Assembly (NCBI GenBank): GCA_024698065.1
Contig: JAILRR010000052.1
Coordinates: 1-13,327, forward strand
Source of the DNA: Bacilli bacterium
GTDB lineage: Bacteria > Bacillota_I > Bacilli_A > RFN20 > CAG-826
Length of the DNA: 13,327 nt
Direction: 5' to 3'
Part shown: piece after piece, positions 7,498-12,838 of the stretch
Position numbering within the stretch: the stretch's first letter is position 1
Layout of the letters: each line of letters begins with the position of its first letter
Program-made: the position numbers and the translations under genes
The notes under the pieces: generated by a model
What the model was told of the DNA's origin: nothing
The model's database searches: none
The model's input: the letters and a program-made list of their open reading frames with translations, nothing else

Positions 7498-7526
7498 ATA
7501 TTATGTGAGGTTTTTTACAATGTCAA
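7498..7526 (-). promoter_or_regulatory. Promoter of the surface-protein assembly operon
   Basis: Perfect -35 TTGACA (7521-7526). The AT-rich -10 reads CATAATAT, giving TAATAT at 7498-7503 with 17 bp spacing or CATAAT at 7500-7505 with 15 bp. Transcription would start about 7491-7493, right at the riboswitch. Confidence 0.75.
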
Positions 7527-7715
7527 GAACTACGCACTCACTTTTTCGTGTCTGAAAGCGTTTACATCTACGTGGGGTTCGTTTTGGACGGTTTATAGCG
7601 ATTAGGTCTTCTTCTTCCCGTCGAGGGCGCGCGCACACAGTTCCTTTTTAAGATACCGTTCATCACACCGCTTTTATGGGACAACCAAGTGATGATCAAG
7701 AGTTATTTCTTCGTT

Positions 7716-7745
7716 TTGTCAGAATTTGTAAAATTTTTGTATGAT
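7716..7745 (+). promoter_or_regulatory. Promoter of the secreted subunit pair
   Basis: TTGTCA (7716-7721), 18 bp spacer, TATGAT (7740-7745), start near 7753. It faces away from the operon promoter. The 190 bp between the two promoters holds no gene that I can see. A 7-bp inverted repeat TCATCAC/GTGATGA (7660-7666 and 7689-7695) just upstream could be an operator. Confidence 0.6.
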
Positions 7746-7752
7746 TGTTTTT

Positions 7753-7993
7753 GTTAGGCAGTATCGTGTGTTTTCCACTATTTGCAAACTTTTTGAGTGT
7801 GTTCCGCTTGCAAAGAATCCATCCATTCCATAAACTATTGGTGTCCCCGAAAAGGAGTCAAAACAACTTGCCCGTTGTTCCTTGGAAAGGATGGTCGGAC
7901 GATCACTCCGACGGTAAAGAAAAAATCCATCAGAACCCAGACAATTGAAGCTGGGCTTTTGTCGTTTCAGCTTCAAGAAAGGATTCCGACAAA
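7753..7993 (+). promoter_or_regulatory. Long structured 5' leader of the secreted subunit genes (uncharacterised cis-regulatory RNA candidate)
   Basis: About 240 nt separate the promoter from the first start codon. Perfect hairpins follow each other: AACAAC/GTTGTT (7862-7879) and GTCGGA/TCCGAC (7894-7912). Two mutually exclusive helices come next. CCCAG/CTGGG (7936-7940 with 7951-7955), followed by TTTT, looks like a short terminator. TTGAAGCTG/CAGCTTCAA (7945-7953 with 7968-7976, 9 bp) would disrupt it and ends just before the AAAGGA ribosome site (7978-7983). I do not recognise a known riboswitch class in it. Confidence 0.5.
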
Positions 7994-9079
7994 ATGAAAA
8001 ATAGATCCAAAATGATACTTGGCTTAGCCTCACTCCTCGGTGTCACCGCTGGTGCCACTGCCGTTTCCGGCTTTGCCTGGTTCGTCACCACCAAGACTGC
8101 TTCTATCGATGTCACCAACATTGGCATCTACAACAACAACCCATCCCTCAGCGTCACCGTTAACAACCTCCATGGTGTCAACAGAACCAACGCCGCCGCT
8201 AACGACTTCAACCTCGAAGCCGCCAAGGATACCACCAAGTTCAACGAGATGGCCACTGGCGATGGCAGCAAGACTGCCTTCACCCTTACTGGCAGCCCAG
8301 TTGCTGGTGCCACCCCATCCGCCTATGTTGATGGTGTCTTAGATTCCACCGCCACCTATGACGCTGGCACCAAGACCGTCACCTTCACCACTGCCCCAGC
8401 TAACGGCTCCAAGATCGTCTTCGCTTATTGCGACAGCGCTGCCTTAACTGACGTCAGCTCCACCGATGGTGTTCACGTCTATGATCCAACCTGGCAGGTT
8501 GCCGCCGAAGGCAAAAAGGCCACCAAGATCCCAGCCGCGGTCGCAGGCGAGCAATACATCAGCTTTGATTTAGTCTTTGCCGCTCCAAGCACCGGTTCCC
8601 TCAAGATCTTCCTTGACCGTCCAACCATCACCGCCAAGAGCAGTTCCGAAGCCGATGATGTCGAAGCCGCAGCCGTCAGCCGTGTTGCCTTCTCAAAGGC
8701 AGGAGCCAATATCCTCACCCTTGGCAACAACGTCTCCGCTGAATACAGCAAAGGACTCTCCCAAGATAAGGTCGAGAACATCGATGGCAATGGCAAGAAC
8801 GCCAACACCACCGATGGCGATTACACCGTCGCCGATGCCCTTGATGCTTGCGAGAATCTCTACGTCCCAACCACCGAGAACTACAGCATCCGTAGCTCTG
8901 CCCCAACCGCCGATGCAGAACACATGTATCTTGGCGATGTCACCTCCGCAGCCCCTGTCACCATCACCGTTGCCATCTGGCTCGAAGGAACCTCACACGT
9001 CGATGACAAAGGAAACAACAGCGATCCTATCGGCGGTGAAATCAACGTCAGCCTCCCAATTGTCGCCTTTGGCGCTTAA
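7994..9079 (+). CDS. Secreted SipW-dependent-type surface subunit 1 (TasA/camelysin-like fibre candidate)
   Basis: 361 residues. The signal sequence is MKNRSK plus a hydrophobic stretch (7-26) ending in GFAWFVTT, comparable to the W-A-x-F end of TasA/camelysin signals cut by SipW. The mature protein is Ala/Thr/Ser/Asp-rich and almost Cys-poor. Residues 88-145 form a self-contained beta module (GDGSKTAFTLTG, then VDGV, then TVTFTTAPANGSKIVFAY), a pattern I associate with phage tail-fibre and adhesin modules. Then come SLKIFLDRP (202-210) and the shared C-terminal ITVAIWLEG (324-332). The ATG has AAAGGA 10 nt upstream. Codons are strongly biased to GCC, ACC, ATC, GTC and AAC, more so than in the minus-strand operon, suggesting very high expression. 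It is paralogous to the next gene, 54 bp away, with no terminator between. A fibre role is inferred; surface location is well supported. Confidence 0.85.
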   Translation: MKNRSKMILGLASLLGVTAGATAVSGFAWFVTTKTASIDVTNIGIYNNNPSLSVTVNNLHGVNRTNAAANDFNLEAAKDTTKFNEMATGDGSKTAFTLTGSPVAGATPSAYVDGVLDSTATYDAGTKTVTFTTAPANGSKIVFAYCDSAALTDVSSTDGVHVYDPTWQVAAEGKKATKIPAAVAGEQYISFDLVFAAPSTGSLKIFLDRPTITAKSSSEADDVEAAAVSRVAFSKAGANILTLGNNVSAEYSKGLSQDKVENIDGNGKNANTTDGDYTVADALDACENLYVPTTENYSIRSSAPTADAEHMYLGDVTSAAPVTITVAIWLEGTSHVDDKGNNSDPIGGEINVSLPIVAFGA

Positions 9080-9106
9080 TAGAAACCGGTTACCCGAGTT
9101 CAAAAA

Positions 9107-9117
9107 CAAATCATTAA
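9107..9117 (+). repeat. 11-bp direct repeat, copy 1 (3' flank of subunit 1)
   Basis: CAAATCATTAA follows the stop of subunit 1, and an identical copy follows subunit 2 (10257-10267). It is best read as a trace of the tandem duplication that made the two genes. Confidence 0.6.
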
Positions 9118-9133
9118 TAAGGAGAAAACCAAA

Positions 9134-10255
9134 ATGACAAAGAAATCCAAAATGATCCTTGCCTTAGCTTCCATGCTTGGCGTCTCAGCCGGTGCTACCG
9201 CTATCAGTGGCTTCGCCTGGTTCACCACCACTAAATCTGCCGATATCGACATCTCCAATATCGGTGTCTACAGCAAGAGCAGCGCTCTTTCCGTCACTCT
9301 CGGAAGTGCCGTCAAAGGCTGCACTGACGTCGTTGGCGAAGGTGCCTCAAAAGAAGGCGACATCAACCTCGTCGGCGCTGTCGCTAGCGAAAACGTTACT
9401 GACTATGTCACCGCTACCGCAAACCAGACCGTCTTCACCCTTGATCAGTATCCAAGCGCCACCCCAACCGTCAAAGTTAACAATGTTGCTTACTCTGGCA
9501 CCGTCACCTGGGCAGAGAGAACCAAGACCGTCACCCTCGATCAGCAAGCTGAAGGCGCTGTCGTTTCCTTCACCTACGCTCCATACGCCGCTTTAACCGA
9601 CGTTTCCTCTGTCGATGGCATCAACGTCTACAAACCAGTCTGGACCGCCAGCGGAGAAGGCAAATTTGCTACTGCAATCACCGCCAACCCAAGCACCGGT
9701 TACATCCAGTTCACGATGAATCTTAAAGCCACCGGTTCCGCCGAGCTCAATGTCTTCCTTGACAGACCAAGCATCGACCCAATCGATTCCGGCGCCACTT
9801 CACCAGATACCTACGCTGCGAACCTCACCCGTATTGCTTTCGTTGAGAACAACGCCACTAAGTTGATCCTTCAGAAAGATCCAACCACCAATAACAAAGG
9901 CATCGATTCCACCTTCGCCGGTACCGCAAACTGCCGTCTTGATGGCACCACCGCCACTCCAAATGATGGTTGGGATTTAAGCCAGCTCACCGCTACCGTC
10001 AATTCCAATGTCCTTGCCGGTTTAGACAACACCAACAAGGCCGTCAGATCTAGTGCCCCAGCCTTCAGCACAGATGCTGAAAAGAAAGCCAGCAACTTCA
10101 TCACCACCGTTTCTGCTGGACAGTCCACGACCATCACCGTCACCATCTGGCTTGAAGGTACGAGCGGCAACACCGATAGCAAACCAGAAGGTTCATTCGT
10201 CAACTCCCCAGAGAATGGCATGATTAACGTCAACCTCCCACTCATCGCTTTCTAA
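9134..10255 (+). CDS. Secreted SipW-dependent-type surface subunit 2 (paralogue of subunit 1)
   Basis: 373 residues. The N-terminal ~45 residues are nearly the same as subunit 1 (KSKMILALASMLGVSAGATA, then GFAWFTTTKSADIDISNIGVY), so both use the same signal and protease. Shared blocks follow in order: a beta module at about 93-148 (QTVFTLDQYPSATPTVKVNN, then KTVTLDQQAEGAVVSFTY), ALTDVSSVDGINVY (153-166), ELNVFLDRP (204-212), VRSSAP (304-309), and the C-terminal ITVTIWLEG (334-342) ending in MINVNLPLIAF. Between the shared blocks the sequences diverge widely, as expected for exposed surface loops. ATG at 9134 has AAGGAG 9 nt upstream. The gene is co-transcribed with subunit 1 and followed by a strong terminator. 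The two may be major and minor, or alternating, subunits of one polymer; that is inferred. Confidence 0.85.
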   Translation: MTKKSKMILALASMLGVSAGATAISGFAWFTTTKSADIDISNIGVYSKSSALSVTLGSAVKGCTDVVGEGASKEGDINLVGAVASENVTDYVTATANQTVFTLDQYPSATPTVKVNNVAYSGTVTWAERTKTVTLDQQAEGAVVSFTYAPYAALTDVSSVDGINVYKPVWTASGEGKFATAITANPSTGYIQFTMNLKATGSAELNVFLDRPSIDPIDSGATSPDTYAANLTRIAFVENNATKLILQKDPTTNNKGIDSTFAGTANCRLDGTTATPNDGWDLSQLTATVNSNVLAGLDNTNKAVRSSAPAFSTDAEKKASNFITTVSAGQSTTITVTIWLEGTSGNTDSKPEGSFVNSPENGMINVNLPLIAF

Positions 10256-10256
10256 G

Positions 10257-10267
10257 CAAATCATTAA
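10257..10267 (+). repeat. 11-bp direct repeat, copy 2 (3' flank of subunit 2)
   Basis: CAAATCATTAA, identical to 9107-9117. It begins 1 bp after the stop codon of subunit 2. Confidence 0.6.
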
Positions 10268-10274
10268 CTGATTT

Positions 10275-10301
10275 AGCCTTCCCTCACGGGAGGGCTTTTT
10301 C
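10275..10301 (+). terminator. Rho-independent terminator of the secreted subunit pair
   Basis: AGCCTTCCC (10275-10283), TCAC loop, GGGAGGGCT (10288-10296): nine pairs with one G-T, then a T-tract to 10300. It ends the plus-strand unit. Confidence 0.92.
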
Positions 10302-10321
10302 TTATGCCTTTTTCTTATTAA

Positions 10322-10477
10322 GAAAGGAAGCGTGGAAGGAAAGGTCCTCCACCAAGGGATAACACGCAGCAGAACCGCTTTATCTAAGCGATTGTCTTTT
10401 CCTTAAGGAAATACCTGTCTCATTGAACGAAGAGCCTCTAAGAGGCTGTTACGCTTCTTCTCGCGCGTGGGTGCGCG
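10322..10477. other. Gene-free spacer with a cluster of hairpins
   Basis: No coding frame is convincing here. Several short perfect inverted repeats lie in a row: GTGG-AGGA/TCCT-CCAC with one bulged A (10332-10352), CGCTT/AAGCG (10376-10391 area), TTTCCTT/AAGGAAA (about 10398-10412), AGCCTC/GAGGCT with a 3-nt loop (about 10432-10446), and GCGCG/CGCGC (about 10462-10478). It could be a small RNA on either strand or simply repeat-like spacer. I recognise no known RNA family (not SRP RNA, 6S or RNase P by their conserved blocks). Confidence 0.35.
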
Positions 10478-10483
10478 CTACCA

Positions 10484-10512
10484 CAAAAAGAAAACCGGTC
10501 GTCTGACCGGTT
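10484..10512 (-). terminator. Rho-independent terminator of the two-TM protein gene
   Basis: Minus strand: AACCGGTC (10505-10512), AGAC loop, GACCGGTT (10493-10500), then a T-rich tract (TTCTTTTTG) to about 10484. The eight-pair stem is perfect and lies 19 bp after the stop at 10531. Confidence 0.88.
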
Positions 10513-10530
10513 ATGATTTTCTTTTGAGAA

Positions 10531-10914
10531 CTACTTCTCTTCTTCTTTCTTCTTAGCCTGATTTCTGATCTCGGCGAGAGCTTCTTCTCTAGCCTGTCTC
10601 TTGGCTTCTTCGAGAAGGTCATTCTTCTCTTCGTCACTGAGCATCGATTCTCTCTTGGTCGCGTAAATGATGAGGTAAACACCATCAACGACGAAGATAA
10701 GGAAGAGAGGGAGAACTATCGTTAAGGCAAAGAGGATTGAATTGTTCTGAAGGGTGCCGATGAACGGACCATTGAGATCGAGATTCTGTTTTGGATTGGC
10801 GTTTGGATCGATGGTGACCATAACCCAAATCGAAACAACCAAGCAGAAGATGATCACGACCACTTCAATCGCCGCGATGATAATAAGAGCTTTTTTGCTG
10901 AGAGGTTTATTCAT
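10531..10914 (-). CDS. Two-TM membrane protein with charged cytoplasmic helical tail, unknown function
   Basis: 127 residues. TM1 is about residues 9-33 and TM2 about 60-84, joined by a 25-residue outside loop (DPNANPKQNLDLNGPFIG). After TM2 comes a basic boundary (ATKRES) and a Glu/Lys/Ala-rich helix to the C-terminus. With both ends predicted inside, it has the same layout of membrane segment followed by charged cytoplasmic coil as the signal peptidase at 334-1395, which makes a link to the surface system possible but unproven. The start ATG at 10914 has AAAGG about 6 nt upstream. The gene is monocistronic, between its own promoter (10967-10995) and terminator (10484-10512). I do not recognise a family. 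Confidence 0.82.
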   Translation of the reverse strand: MNKPLSKKALIIIAAIEVVVIIFCLVVSIWVMVTIDPNANPKQNLDLNGPFIGTLQNNSILFALTIVLPLFLIFVVDGVYLIIYATKRESMLSDEEKNDLLEEAKRQAREEALAEIRNQAKKKEEEK

Positions 10915-10966
10915 AAGTTTCCTTTAGCGACCGAAAAGGTCGGTGAATAGGCTTCTATATAGGTTA

Positions 10967-10995
10967 ATACTAGACCAAGTGTAGGAAAAAGACAA
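10967..10995 (-). promoter_or_regulatory. Promoter of the two-TM protein gene
   Basis: TTGTCT (10990-10995), 17 bp, TAGTAT (10967-10972). The short leader contains a CGACC/GGTCG hairpin (about 10928-10942) before the ribosome site. Confidence 0.6.
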
Positions 10996-11030
10996 ATTAT
11001 TTAAATTTGAGCATATCGTTTTATTTTGAA

Positions 11031-11156
11031 AAGACCTCACCCCATAATGATGGAGTCAAGCATGGTTGACACATATAGAAAGTGATTTCTTATGAAAGGA
11101 AACAGCAAAAGAAAAAAGAAGGACTGTTTCTCTTGCGTTATCGATGGTGAGGTCTT
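11031..11156 (+). repeat. 11-bp inverted repeat enclosing three hairpins (structured RNA candidate)
   Basis: AAGACCTCACC (11031-11041) is exactly complementary to GGTGAGGTCTT (11146-11156). Between them lie GTCAA/TTGAC (about 11055-11070), AGAAA/TTTCT (about 11077-11090) and GAAACAG/CTGTTTC (11099-11105 with 11124-11130), a layout like a multiway junction closed by a long stem. The right arm falls inside the small frame at 11092-11217. If transcription starts only near 11055, the left arm would not be in the RNA. Confidence 0.45.
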
Positions 11157-11217
11157 CTTCTGTTGTGAAGGCGACGAATGCGACCTCAAGCCACGAAAAA
11201 GATGTAGGAAAAGATAG
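11092..11217 (+). CDS. Possible 41-residue Cys-rich, Lys/Arg-rich small protein
   Basis: ATG at 11092 opens a 41-codon frame ending in TAG. The product is highly basic at both ends (SKRKKKD and PRKRCRKR), with six Cys arranged C-x2-C-x8-CC-x4-C-x7-C, a spacing compatible with a zinc knuckle; the C-x2-C, C-x4-C part resembles small zinc ribbons such as ribosomal protein L36, but it is not L36. Codons favour TTC, GAC, ATC, GTC and CTC, as in neighbouring genes. It is the only frame in a unit that ends in a strong plus-strand terminator 9 bp downstream. Against it: the ribosome site is weak (GAAAG about 9 nt upstream), and the same DNA can fold as structured RNA. A CATAAT at 11043-11048 could be its -10, but I see no good -35. 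It is convergent with the DtxR-type regulator, so a metal link is conceivable. Confidence 0.45.
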   Translation: MKGNSKRKKKDCFSCVIDGEVFFCCEGDECDLKPRKRCRKR

Positions 11218-11225
11218 TTCTTCTT

Positions 11226-11278
11226 CCCCTGGTCTTCAAGAAAGGCCGGGGTTTTCTTTTTCCCTGGCCTTAGTTTTT
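11226..11278 (+). terminator. Overlapping convergent terminators
   Basis: Plus strand, first hairpin: CCCC-t-GGTC (11226-11234) with GGCC-GGGG (11244-11251), then a T-rich run (11252-11261). A second 10-pair stem (11242-11251 with 11262-11271) is followed by five T (11274-11278). Read on the minus strand the same stem, with one A-C mismatch and a TTTCTT tail, serves the DtxR-type gene and starts within its stop codon. Confidence 0.85.
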
Positions 11279-11647
11279 CTTAGAAACGTAATGTTTTATT
11301 GCTTCGAATGTCTCTTCGGAGAGATCGTGCTCGATCTTGCAAGCATCCCGCAAGGCAACTTTCTCGTCCACTCCGAGATCGATGAAGATCTTGCTGAGGA
11401 TTTTGTGCCTCTCATACATCTTCTCGGCGATCTCTAAGCCTTTTGGCGTGAGGTAGAGCTGCTGTTTTGGGCCAAGCTCAACAAAGCCGCCGTTCTCAAG
11501 CTTCTTCATGGCAATGGAGACGCTTGGCTTGCTATAAGAAAAGCTTTTGGCAATGTCGACTGCCCTGACTTCTTTGTCGCCTCTTTCTTCTTGAAGGATC
11601 AGAATTCTCTCAAGATAGTCTTCGGCGGATTCATGAGTGATAGGCAT
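11270..11647 (-). CDS. DtxR/MntR-family metal-dependent transcriptional regulator (short form)
   Basis: 125 residues, the length of the Firmicute short forms that lack the C-terminal SH3-like domain. An N-terminal winged helix (about 5-65; VDIAKSFSYSKPSVSIAMKKL is the recognition region) is followed by a helical dimerisation and metal domain. Probable metal ligands are Asp10 and Glu13 (ESAEDYLERI), His81 (ERHKIL), Cys103, Glu106 and His107 (DACKIEHDLS). Asp10 resembles MntR, while Cys103 replaces the MntR Glu and resembles DtxR, so Mn versus Fe cannot be called from sequence. It would repress metal-uptake genes when metal is bound; no transporter is in this window. ATG at 11647 has GAGG 8 nt upstream. 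A TTGACA lies at 11699-11704 with only a poor -10. GTTTG appears twice, 10 bp apart, near 11667-11681. Confidence 0.9.
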   Translation of the reverse strand: MPITHESAEDYLERILILQEERGDKEVRAVDIAKSFSYSKPSVSIAMKKLENGGFVELGPKQQLYLTPKGLEIAEKMYERHKILSKIFIDLGVDEKVALRDACKIEHDLSEETFEAIKHYVSKKN

Positions 11648-11760
11648 TTCTTGGACCTCTTTTTACGTTTGTATTAGTTTGGGTTTTGGGTAGCTTTTTG
11701 TCAAGGTTAGCGCCTTATAACTTAAAAGGCTTGAAAACAACGCTTTAAGCTATTCCCGTG

Positions 11761-11979
11761 CTATTTCTTCTCAGCTTCTTCGGTAGCGTCAGGTTGGACG
11801 TAATCCTTTGGTCTTTGTAACAAAAAGACGAAAGTCATTGTGGTCGGCTCATAATCCCATCTCGTCAAGGTCCATCCGTTCTTGTAATACTCGTCAGCCT
11901 CTTTCAAAGCTTTCGCGTATTCTCTATGCCTGACGAAATAATAATCGAATCCTGGTCTGCTATTTTTTTGGTTTGCCAT
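11761..11979 (-). CDS. Small conserved-looking hypothetical protein (72 aa)
   Basis: 72 residues, soluble, begins MANQKNSRPGFDYYFVRH. The central part is a charged helix (YAKALKEADEYYKNGW), followed by LTRWDYEPTTMTFVFLLQRP and a Glu/Lys tail. A helix, then GW-x-L, then a hydrophobic strand ending in Q/K-R is reminiscent of the DUF4177 fold, but this is weak. It starts 9 bp after the exonuclease III stop and is almost certainly co-transcribed with it. The nearest ribosome-site-like bases (AGGAAT) are unusually close to the ATG. No function can be assigned. Confidence 0.7.
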   Translation of the reverse strand: MANQKNSRPGFDYYFVRHREYAKALKEADEYYKNGWTLTRWDYEPTTMTFVFLLQRPKDYVQPDATEEAEKK

Positions 11980-11988
11980 ATTCCTATA

Positions 11989-12750
11989 CTATTCCATTTC
12001 CAAAAGAACAGGGCAATGGTCGCTGCCCATTATCTCATTAACGATCTCTGATTTTTTGACGCGAGGGAGAAGAGATTCACTGACGATGAAGTAGTCGATT
12101 CTCCAGCCAATGCCTTTCGCTCTTGAGTTGAAACGGTATGACCACCAAGAGTATTTGACATCGCTCGGATGAAGGTAACGGAAGGTATCGACATACCCTT
12201 TCGAAAGGAGTTTGGAGAACATGCTTCTCTCTTCATCGGTGAAGCCGGGATTATGGTGATTTGCATCAGGGTTCTTAAGGTCGATCTCATTGTGAGCAAC
12301 GTTCAAATCGCCTGTGTAAACAATAGGCTTTTTCTTCTCTAATTCTTCGAAATACTCCAGCAAATCCCTCTCGTATTCGGTTCTGAATCCTAATCTTTTA
12401 AGTTCTTCGCCTGAGTTAGGAACATAGGCTCCAACGAAATAAAAGTCTTCGAATTCAAGAGTGATGACTCTGCCTTCTTCATCGTATTTGTTGTTAAGTA
12501 ATCCGTAGTGAACACTCAAAGGTTCTTTCCTCGAATATACAGCCACTCCACTATATCCTTTACGGACTTGGGATGTCCTTTGATAAGCGAAATATCCTTG
12601 AGGAAGAAAAGGGAATTCTTCTTTTGGGTTATCGGTGTATTTGGTCTCTTCGATGACGAAGATATCTGCATCGAGTTTTTTGAAATCGGAAAGAAAATCC
12701 TTCTTGAGGATGGCGCGAAGGCCATTGACGTTGAATGAAACAAATCTCAT
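11989..12750 (-). CDS. exoA: Exodeoxyribonuclease III / AP endonuclease (ExoA/XthA)
   Basis: Mg2+-dependent AP endonuclease and 3'-5' exonuclease of base excision repair. From ATG at 12750 the protein is 253 residues, the normal length for the Bacillus-type enzyme (about 252). An in-frame TTG at 12786 would add 12 unlikely residues and overlaps the promoter. Visible active-site motifs: FNVNGLRA with Asn7, IEETKY with catalytic Glu35 (most homologues have LQETK), GAYVPNSG with Tyr109, GDLNVAH with Asp148 and Asn150, WWSYRFNSR and GWRIDY, and the terminal GSDHCPV with Asp244 and His245. All key residues are present. There is no Shine-Dalgarno sequence; the promoter puts the transcript start at the ATG. 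It is divergent from dnaE and followed by a 72-residue gene. Confidence 0.95.
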   Translation of the reverse strand: MRFVSFNVNGLRAILKKDFLSDFKKLDADIFVIEETKYTDNPKEEFPFLPQGYFAYQRTSQVRKGYSGVAVYSRKEPLSVHYGLLNNKYDEEGRVITLEFEDFYFVGAYVPNSGEELKRLGFRTEYERDLLEYFEELEKKKPIVYTGDLNVAHNEIDLKNPDANHHNPGFTDEERSMFSKLLSKGYVDTFRYLHPSDVKYSWWSYRFNSRAKGIGWRIDYFIVSESLLPRVKKSEIVNEIMGSDHCPVLLEME

Positions 12751-12757
12751 AAGAAGG

Positions 12758-12786
12758 ATTTTAGCATTATTGATAGGTTCGCTCAA
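12758..12786 (-). promoter_or_regulatory. exoA promoter, leaderless
   Basis: TTGAGC (12781-12786), 17 bp, TAAAAT (12758-12763). The start would fall at 12750-12751, on the ATG itself. This fits the absence of a ribosome site. Confidence 0.65.
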
Positions 12787-12801
12787 ATTGACTTATCGCC
12801 T

Positions 12802-12816
12802 GTTCCCTAAGGGAAC
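12802..12816. promoter_or_regulatory. 15-bp palindrome between divergent exoA and dnaE (operator candidate)
   Basis: GTTCCCT-A-AGGGAAC is a perfect 7+7 palindrome. It covers the place where the -35 of the dnaE promoter should be and lies 16 bp upstream of the exoA -35, so one bound protein could control both genes. It does not match the Bacillus LexA box (CGAAC-N4-GTTCG). Confidence 0.5.
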
Positions 12817-12826
12817 CTAATCGGTC

Positions 12827-12832
12827 TATAAT
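12827..12832 (+). promoter_or_regulatory. dnaE -10 element, leaderless
   Basis: A perfect TATAAT. Counting 7 nt on places the start on A of the dnaE ATG (12839). No good -35 is present at 16-18 bp; the palindrome 12802-12816 occupies it. Confidence 0.6.
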
Positions 12833-12838
12833 TGTGTG

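Noticed and set aside
7150..7605. Plus-strand open frame of 151 codons across the operon leader
   Set aside because: It is antisense to the riboswitch and promoter, has no ribosome site, and its product has no recognisable features.
7784..7815. GCAAAC followed 26 nt later by GCAAAG in the plus-strand leader, suggesting a second GEMM aptamer
   Set aside because: There is no GNRA hairpin between the blocks, no GACGCAAAGC and no GGTAGC; the match is too partial.
7719..8033. Minus-strand open frame antisense to the subunit leader
   Set aside because: It covers the promoter and hairpins of the plus-strand leader; the composition looks random.
11711..11730. GCCTT/AAGGC inverted repeat after the 72-residue gene as a terminator
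   Set aside because: The stem has only 5 bp and no T-tract on either strand; it could be a regulator site but there is no support.
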